From Thalassobius sp050633445 (GTDB lineage: Bacteria > Pseudomonadota > Alphaproteobacteria > Rhodobacterales > Rhodobacteraceae): a stretch of DNA of 64,000 bases. Position 1 is the stretch's first letter, and each line of letters opens with the position of its first letter. The translations under genes were made by a program, and so were the position numbers. Location: positions 1-64,000 of the forward strand of contig JBOEGN010000037.1 in NCBI GenBank assembly GCA_050633445.1, written 5' to 3'. This document shows, one piece after another, positions 58,906-64,000 of the stretch. The notes below the pieces were generated by a model. The model worked only from the letters and a program-made list of their open reading frames with translations, was not told the DNA's origin and ran no database searches.

Positions 58906-60141
58906 ATGAATCTTGTGAAATCTGCCGCACTGGCAACTGCAATTGCCTTTGTTTCAACGGCAGGAGCGTCGGCTGAGACGCTGAAAATCGCTTTTATTGA
59001 CCCGCTTTCCGGGCCATTCGGCCCCTCGGGCCAGGCCGGTCTGAGCGAATGGAATTACGCTGCGGCACAAATGAATGCCAAGGGAGGGATCGGCGGCAAG
59101 GACGTCGAAATCATCGGTCTGGACAACAAAATCAACCCCAAGGAATCGCTGGTACAGCTGCAAAAAGCGCTGGATCAGGGGGTGCGATTCATCGCCCAGG
59201 GGAACGGATCGTCCGTGGCTTCGGCGCTGATCGACGCGATTGCCAAGCACAACAAACGGAACCCGGGCGAAGAAGTTCTGTTCCTGAACTACGCCGCTGT
59301 GGACCCTGCGTTCACCAATGATCGCTGCAACTTCTGGCACTTCCGGTTTGATGCCGATGCCCACATGAAGATGGAGGCAGTGACCGACTGGGTGCAGTCT
59401 CAGGACGCGATCAAAAAGATTTACGTCATCGGGCAGGACTATTCCTTTGGTAAGGCCGTGTCGGCTGCGGCGGTGAAGAACCTGGGTGAAAAACGCCCCG
59501 ATATCGAGATTGTCGGCAACGAATTGCACCCGCTGGGCAAGGTGAAAGATTTCACGCCTTATGTGCAGAAAATCATCAGCTCGGGTGCGGATGCGGTGAT
59601 CACGGGCAACTGGGGTGCCGATATGGTGCTGCTGATCAAGGCGGCGATCGATTCCGGTTATGACGGGCCGATCCTGACCTATTACGGTGGCTCTAAGGGG
59701 GCCGCGACCGCCATGGGCGCTGCCGCTGTCGGCCAGGTTAAGGCGATTGTCGAGCATAACACCAATCTGCCGATGCACGATGCGCAGGCGACCTATGTGG
59801 ATGGCTATCAGGCTGCTTACCCGGATGAGGATTACTATTATCACCGGATTCACAATGCCATGAATATGCTGGCCAAGGCCGCCGATAAGGCGGGTAGCAC
59901 CGAGCCCAAGGATGTCGCCTTTGCGCTGGAGGGGATGACCTATGAAAGCTCGACCGGCACGGTGACGATGCGCGCGGACAACCACCAGATCCTGCAGCCG
60001 ATGTTCATGTCGACCTTCTCGGACAATGTGGGCCGTGGTGTCGAAGATTTGCCGCTGGGCTGGACCTCGGGTCCTGCTGACCGGATCGAGGCCGAAGCCA
60101 CCGCCACCGAAACCACCTGCAAGATGAAGCGTCCGTCTTAA
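58906..60141 (+). CDS. Branched-chain-amino-acid-type ABC transporter substrate-binding protein
   Basis: 411 residues. Signal peptide 1-23 (AALATAIAFVSTAGASA/ETL). Mature type-I periplasmic binding fold: LKIAFIDPLSGPFGPSGQAG, WNYAAAQMNAKGGIGGKDVE, KIYVIGQDYSFGKAVSAAAV, DAVITGNWGADMVLLIKAA. The ATG has GGGAGGA upstream. It heads the livK-H-M-G-F-like operon. Location beside an acyl-CoA degradation operon suggests that the ligand is an organic acid rather than leucine; this is inference. Confidence 0.92.
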   Translation: MNLVKSAALATAIAFVSTAGASAETLKIAFIDPLSGPFGPSGQAGLSEWNYAAAQMNAKGGIGGKDVEIIGLDNKINPKESLVQLQKALDQGVRFIAQGNGSSVASALIDAIAKHNKRNPGEEVLFLNYAAVDPAFTNDRCNFWHFRFDADAHMKMEAVTDWVQSQDAIKKIYVIGQDYSFGKAVSAAAVKNLGEKRPDIEIVGNELHPLGKVKDFTPYVQKIISSGADAVITGNWGADMVLLIKAAIDSGYDGPILTYYGGSKGAATAMGAAAVGQVKAIVEHNTNLPMHDAQATYVDGYQAAYPDEDYYYHRIHNAMNMLAKAADKAGSTEPKDVAFALEGMTYESSTGTVTMRADNHQILQPMFMSTFSDNVGRGVEDLPLGWTSGPADRIEAEATATETTCKMKRPS

Positions 60142-60164
60142 TCGCCCATCCTTGCTGACATTAA

Positions 60165-60192
60165 GGGTGCTGTCCAAGGCTGGATGGCACCC
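60165..60192 (+). other. Intercistronic hairpin between substrate-binding and permease genes
   Basis: GGGTGC/GCACCC plus TCCA/TGGA arms around AGGC, separated by a 2x2 internal mismatch, no T-run. Such stems commonly protect the 3' end of the abundant binding-protein mRNA while allowing read-through to the permease genes. Confidence 0.5.
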
Positions 60193-60210
60193 GCTTCCTA
60201 AGAGGTTTCC

Positions 60211-61143
60211 ATGGAAACGATCGTATTTTCACTCCTGAACGGAGTGATCTACGGCCTCCTTTTGTTCATGCTGTCCAGTGGTTTGACACTGATTTTCAGC
60301 ATGATGGGCGTGCTGAACTTTGCACATGCCAGCTTTTACATGCTGGGGGCCTACTTCGCTTATACAATCTCCGAGGCCAGTAGTTTCTGGGTGGCGCTGA
60401 TTTTCGCCCCGATTCTGGTTGGGCTGGTCGGTGCCGCCGTTGAACGCTGGGGGCTGCGGACTGTTCACGTCAACGGTCATGTCGCCGAGCTGTTGTTCAC
60501 CTTCGGGCTGGCTTATCTGATCGACGAGGTAGTCAAGATCATCTGGGGCCGCAACTCGGTGGACTATCGTGTCCCCGAACTGCTGGATTTCCCCCTGTTC
60601 GAGCTGTTTGGCGCGCAATACCCGGCGTATCGGATATTTACCCTGTTCGTGGCGCTGGCGATGCTGGTCGCCCTTTGGTTCATCCTGAATCGCACTCGCG
60701 CGGGTCTGATCATTCAGGCCGCGCTTAGCCATCCACATATGGTGGGGCATTTGGGGCATAACGTGCCGCGGATTTTCATGACCGTGTTCGGAGTCGGCTG
60801 TGCCCTGGCCGGTCTGGCCGGTGTAATCGGAGGCAACTATCTGGTCACTGACCCCGCGATGGCGGTGCAGATGGGGCCGATTGTCTTTGTGGTCGTCGTT
60901 GTCGGCGGTTTGGGCAGCCTAATGGGTGCCTTTCTGGCCGCGATGTTGCTGGGGCTGTTGCAGACCTTTGCGGTCGCGATTGACGCCAATTTTGCCGACC
61001 TGTTTGGCTGGCTTGGCCTGTCCGCGACCTCCGAGGTTGGCAGCATCTCGATTTCATCCCTGGCGCCGATGATCCCGTTCCTGATGCTGGTGCTGATCCT
61101 GATGGTACGCCCGCGTGGCCTGTTGGGAGACCGTGAGTTATGA
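60211..61143 (+). CDS. livH: LivH-type ABC transporter permease
   Basis: 310 residues, inner membrane, around eight hydrophobic segments. LLNGVIYGLLLFMLSSGLTL, FSMMGVLNFAHASFYMLGAY and VVVGGLGSLMGAFLAAMLLG are LivH family hallmarks (the last near the EAA-like coupling loop). It overlaps the livM start by 4 bp. It forms the membrane channel with LivM. Confidence 0.93.
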   Translation: METIVFSLLNGVIYGLLLFMLSSGLTLIFSMMGVLNFAHASFYMLGAYFAYTISEASSFWVALIFAPILVGLVGAAVERWGLRTVHVNGHVAELLFTFGLAYLIDEVVKIIWGRNSVDYRVPELLDFPLFELFGAQYPAYRIFTLFVALAMLVALWFILNRTRAGLIIQAALSHPHMVGHLGHNVPRIFMTVFGVGCALAGLAGVIGGNYLVTDPAMAVQMGPIVFVVVVVGGLGSLMGAFLAAMLLGLLQTFAVAIDANFADLFGWLGLSATSEVGSISISSLAPMIPFLMLVLILMVRPRGLLGDREL

Positions 61144-62423
61144 CCGATCAAACCATTCAAAATTTCGAGAATCTGGCCCCCTCGGGTGGACAGAAATTCA
61201 TGCAACGGGTGATGCCCTTTGCAGTGTTGGCGCTGATTTTGGTGTTGATTCCAATGATGGGGCCATCGCGCACCGTCTATTCGCTGATGAACGCGATGGG
61301 TATCAATATTGTCTTCGCGCTCAGCTATAACATGCTGCTTGGCCGAGGTGGGCTGCTTTCCTTTGGGCACGCGGTTTACTTCGGGTTGGGGGGCTATGCC
61401 GCCGTTCATGCGATGGGTTGGATTGAGGAGGCCGCCTATGGAGATGGCGGTTTCTGGGCCGGATATCCGGTGTTTTTCCTGCCTATCATTGGGTTCGCTG
61501 GCGGGGCGCTGGCCGGTGCGATCATCGGCTGGCCCTCCTGTCGGCGAGCGGGCACGCCTTTTGCGATGATCTCGCTGGGTGTGGCCGAATTGATCGCGGC
61601 AGCGGGCTTTATGTTCGGCTCGATCTTTGGCGGAGAAGAGGGCGTATCGGGTGACCGGATGAACGGGCCGGAAACTTTTGGGCTGTCTCTGGGCCCGATT
61701 TCCGAGGTCTACTGGTTCATCGCGTTCTGGACCTTTGTTGGCGCCGTGGGCACTTACGCGTTCACCCGCACCCCCTTGGGCAAGATGTCCGAGGCAACGC
61801 GAGACAACCCCGAACGCGTGGAATTCGTGGGCTATGATCCGCATCGAGTGCGCTATCTGGTGTTCATCTTTGCCGGTGGTTTCGCTGGTCTGGCCGGTGG
61901 CATGGCCGCTGTGAACTATGAGATTTTCACCCCCGAGGCACTGTCGCTGGCCCCGTCCGGCATGGTGCTGCTGATGGCCTATATCGGTGGCATCCGGTAC
62001 TTCGCCGGGCCGATCTTGGGGGCCATTGTGCTGACCTATATGCAGTCGATGATGTCAGATTATTCCGAGGCTTGGCTGCTGTATCTTGGGGTTCTGTTCA
62101 TGGCCGTCGTGATGTTCGCCCCCGGCGGATTGGCCGGGATTGTGGCGGGGCTGTTCAACGGCCTGCGCTCGGGCGATCGTGGCGGGCATGTCGGCAAATG
62201 GCTGATCTATGGGCTGGGCTGCGCGTTGTTGCTAATCGGTGTGGTTGTCCTGGTCGAGGTCGGCGTGCGCTGGTCCAATGGCTATGGCGAGAGCTTTGAA
62301 CCGTTCGGGATGCATCTGGCCACGGGCTCGGGGCTGACCTGGGGCCTGATTATCCTGCCAATCGTGGCTGGCGTGGGTATCCTGCGCCTGGCCCACACGC
62401 GCAACAAGGAGGGCCAAGCATGA
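61140..62423 (+). CDS. livM: LivM-type ABC transporter permease
   Basis: 427 residues, longer than the usual ~330-420, with about ten hydrophobic segments. NIVFALSYNMLLGRGGLLSF, GHAVYFGLGGYAAVHAMG and FAGGFAGLAGGMAAVNYEIF are family blocks; the C-terminal ~75 residues add two extra membrane segments (WLIYGLGCALLLIGVVVLVE and GLTWGLIILPIVAGVGILRL). Overlaps livH and livG by ATGA tetranucleotides. Confidence 0.93.
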   Translation: MTDQTIQNFENLAPSGGQKFMQRVMPFAVLALILVLIPMMGPSRTVYSLMNAMGINIVFALSYNMLLGRGGLLSFGHAVYFGLGGYAAVHAMGWIEEAAYGDGGFWAGYPVFFLPIIGFAGGALAGAIIGWPSCRRAGTPFAMISLGVAELIAAAGFMFGSIFGGEEGVSGDRMNGPETFGLSLGPISEVYWFIAFWTFVGAVGTYAFTRTPLGKMSEATRDNPERVEFVGYDPHRVRYLVFIFAGGFAGLAGGMAAVNYEIFTPEALSLAPSGMVLLMAYIGGIRYFAGPILGAIVLTYMQSMMSDYSEAWLLYLGVLFMAVVMFAPGGLAGIVAGLFNGLRSGDRGGHVGKWLIYGLGCALLLIGVVVLVEVGVRWSNGYGESFEPFGMHLATGSGLTWGLIILPIVAGVGILRLAHTRNKEGQA

Positions 62424-63196
62424 CGCAACCGGCGCTTTCCATCACGGACCTGAATAAAAACTTCGGTCCAGCCAAGATCATCCGGGGCGTGTCTTTGGAC
62501 ATTGAACCGGGTGAGAGGCACGCCATCATCGGGCCGAACGGGGCGGGGAAATCCACCTTGTTCAACCTGATTTCGGGCGGGTATCATCCCTCTTCGGGCA
62601 GCGTAAAACTGCGCGGGGCGGAAATCGGCGGCCAGAAACCGTTCAAGATCAACCGCATGGGGCTGTCGCGCAGTTTCCAGGTCTCGAACATCTTTGCCAA
62701 CATGACCGTACGCGAGAACGTCCGTTGCGGGGTGCTCCATTCGATGGGGTATGGCTATAGTTTCTGGCGCAATGTCGGAAACCTGAAAGAGGTGCAGCGC
62801 AAGACCGCCGAGATTTTGGACTCGGTGGACCTGCTGGACAAGGCAAACCTGCCCGCTGCTCTGCTGCCCTATGCCGACCAACGGACGCTGGAAATCGCGA
62901 TCACCATTGCGGGCGGGGCGGATGTCATCATGCTGGACGAACCTACGGCTGGCATGTCGCATTCCGAAACTGAACGCGCGGTGGCCCTGATCAAAAAGGC
63001 GACCGAGGGTAAGACCTTACTGATCGTCGAACATGACATGGGGGTGGTCTTTAACCTGGCCGACCGGATCAGCGTTCTGGTCTATGGCGAGATCATCGCC
63101 ACCGGCAAACCCGAGGAAATCCGCGGTGATCCGAAGGTGCGCGAGGCCTATCTGGGCGACGAGGCGGATGCGCTGGAAAACGGAGATGCGGCATGA
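62420..63196 (+). CDS. livG: LivG-type ABC transporter ATP-binding protein
   Basis: 258 residues. Walker A GPNGAGKSTLFNLISG is intact; Q-loop SRSFQVSNIFANMTVRENV; Walker B VIMLDEPTAGMSHSE with H-loop LLIVEHDMGVVFNLADR. The ABC signature is unusual: LLPYADQRTLEIAITIAGG in place of LSYGQQR. Overlaps livM and livF by 4 bp. Drives transport with LivF. Confidence 0.93.
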   Translation: MTQPALSITDLNKNFGPAKIIRGVSLDIEPGERHAIIGPNGAGKSTLFNLISGGYHPSSGSVKLRGAEIGGQKPFKINRMGLSRSFQVSNIFANMTVRENVRCGVLHSMGYGYSFWRNVGNLKEVQRKTAEILDSVDLLDKANLPAALLPYADQRTLEIAITIAGGADVIMLDEPTAGMSHSETERAVALIKKATEGKTLLIVEHDMGVVFNLADRISVLVYGEIIATGKPEEIRGDPKVREAYLGDEADALENGDAA

Positions 63197-63900
63197 CCCA
63201 ACCAATGCTGACGGTGAAGGATCTGAACGCCTTTTACGGAAAGTCTCATGTTCTGCGTGGGGTCGAGATGGAGATCATGCCCGGCGAGGTTATCGCCCTG
63301 CTGGGCCGCAACGGTGTGGGGCGATCCACCACCGCCAAGGCTATCATGGGCGAGGTGCCCCCCAAAGGGGACATAACGTTCAAGGGGCAGTTGATCTCGG
63401 GGCTGGAAAGCCACAAGATCGCACGTCTTGGCTTGGGATATGTGCCTGAAAGTCGGGACATTTTTCCCACTATGACCGTGCGGGATAACTTGATCCTGGG
63501 GATCAAGAACATGAAATCTCCGGGGAAATACTCGGTCGATGACATGCTGGATATGTTCCCCAATCTGCGCGAACGGGCAGACAATCTGGCGGGTGTCCTA
63601 TCGGGCGGTGAAAAGCAGATGCTGACCATGTGTCGGACCCTGATGGGCGATCCGGATCTGGTCATCATTGATGAACCAACCGAGGGTCTGGCCCCCAAGA
63701 TCGTACATCAGATTGGCGATATGATCGCCGAAATCGCCAAAACCGGCGTTGCGATTTTGTTGGTCGAGCAGAAGCTTTCCATCGCGCTGCGGATCGCAAA
63801 TCGGGTTTATGTGATGGGCCACGGAGAGATCGTTTGGTCCGGCACACCTAGCGATTTCCGCGACCGCGAAGATGTCCGCAAAGAGTGGTTGGAGGTCTGA
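63193..63900 (+). CDS. livF: LivF-type ABC transporter ATP-binding protein (Walker A Lys replaced by Arg)
   Basis: 235 residues. Walker A reads GRNGVGRST: the invariant Lys is Arg44 (codon CGA). The remaining motifs are normal: LGYVPESRDIFPTMTVRDNL, signature LSGGEKQMLTMCRTLMG, Walker B LVIIDEPTEGLAPKIV and H-switch LVEQKLSIALRI (Gln in place of the usual His). This half-site may bind ATP but hydrolyse poorly, leaving LivG as the main ATPase; that is inference. Last gene of the liv operon, followed by a terminator. Confidence 0.92.
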   Translation: MTQPMLTVKDLNAFYGKSHVLRGVEMEIMPGEVIALLGRNGVGRSTTAKAIMGEVPPKGDITFKGQLISGLESHKIARLGLGYVPESRDIFPTMTVRDNLILGIKNMKSPGKYSVDDMLDMFPNLRERADNLAGVLSGGEKQMLTMCRTLMGDPDLVIIDEPTEGLAPKIVHQIGDMIAEIAKTGVAILLVEQKLSIALRIANRVYVMGHGEIVWSGTPSDFRDREDVRKEWLEV

Positions 63901-63919
63901 TCCAATCGGATAGAAAAGG

Positions 63920-63947
63920 CGGGGCGCCTGATTTGGCGCCCCGTTTT
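63920..63947. terminator. Bidirectional terminator after liv operon
   Basis: CGGGGCGCC-TGATTT-GGCGCCCCG (9-bp perfect stem) followed by TTTTACG on the plus strand and preceded by AAAA, which gives a T-run on the minus strand; 19 bp after the livF stop and 3 bp from the next convergent gene. Confidence 0.9.
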
Positions 63948-63950
63948 ACG

Positions 63951-64000
63951 TTACCGCATGTCGGGCAAAACATAGTCCGTCAGCAGGTTGCGCAAGGTCA
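63951..64000 (-). CDS. C-terminal end of an unidentified leftward gene (partial)
   Basis: Minus-strand frame ending TLRNLLTDYVLPDMR then TAA, open to the window edge. Its position beside a bidirectional terminator supports a real stop codon. Too short to assign a family. Confidence 0.5.
   Translation of the reverse strand, partial: TLRNLLTDYVLPDMR

Noticed and set aside
1..64000. CRISPR arrays, insertion sequences, prophage or plasmid origin
   Set aside because: No regularly spaced repeats, transposase, integrase or replication genes were seen; the tRNA-Pro region has no attached integrase or duplicated 3' end.

Overview
The window is GC-rich, gene-dense chromosomal DNA. The gene families point to an alphaproteobacterium of the Rhodobacteraceae, most likely the marine Roseobacter group. 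Indicators are an FMN riboswitch on a RibH2-type lumazine synthase, a serB/serC-serA locus with a probable serC leader RNA, Hint-domain and IalB-like secreted proteins, several acyl-CoA dehydrogenase/Liv operons, and recurring intergenic elements with GAAGAA/GTATTTTT cores. No phage, transposase, rRNA or CRISPR array was seen. Organism assignment is inference from recognised families; no search was run.

Layout. 1-3.8 kb: serine biosynthesis (serA partial and serC leftward, serB rightward), then an ArsR / SRPBCC / YciI-like trio. 3.8-10.8 kb: ribH under an FMN riboswitch, a lytic transglycosylase, RNase R, a His-rich secreted protein, a DUF2064-type transferase, a 29-codon small ORF and dapE. 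10.9-18.6 kb: a Hint protein, a glutamate-receptor-like channel, dapD, a Thr/Ser dehydratase-like enzyme, a LOG protein, rlmN and an IalB-like protein. 18.9-26 kb: a leftward housekeeping block (gpmI-envC-ctpA-rppH, rsfS-rlmH, an MscS channel). 26-33.4 kb: leuC-leuD and leuB, split by four unrelated genes and preceded by a possible leucine-codon leader peptide; then tRNA-Pro(CGG).

33.7-43.2 kb is a surface-glycan locus. It holds the three core enzymes of a sialic-acid-type (nonulosonic acid) pathway: a NeuC-type UDP-GlcNAc 2-epimerase, a NeuB-type synthase and a NeuA-type CMP transferase. With them are two tandem Kdo-transferase (GT30-like) paralogues, a GT25-like enzyme, another glycosyltransferase-like protein, an SDR, a Gfo/Idh/MocA oxidoreductase and a phosphatase. 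An adenine deaminase follows.

45.2-63.9 kb is a catabolic island. A rightward operon (bifunctional enoyl-CoA hydratase/3-hydroxyacyl-CoA dehydrogenase plus two acyl-CoA dehydrogenases) converges on a leftward ten-gene operon (two acyl-CoA dehydrogenases, two SDRs, MaoC hydratase, thiolase, histidine phosphatase, APH-type kinase, hotdog thioesterase, MDR reductase). A divergent Liv-type ABC importer (substrate-binding protein, two permeases, two ATPases) follows. Together these suggest uptake and beta-oxidation of an unidentified carboxylic acid; the kinase next to acyl-CoA dehydrogenases suggests handling of hydroxyacyl-CoAs. The last 50 bp hold the C-terminus of a further leftward gene.
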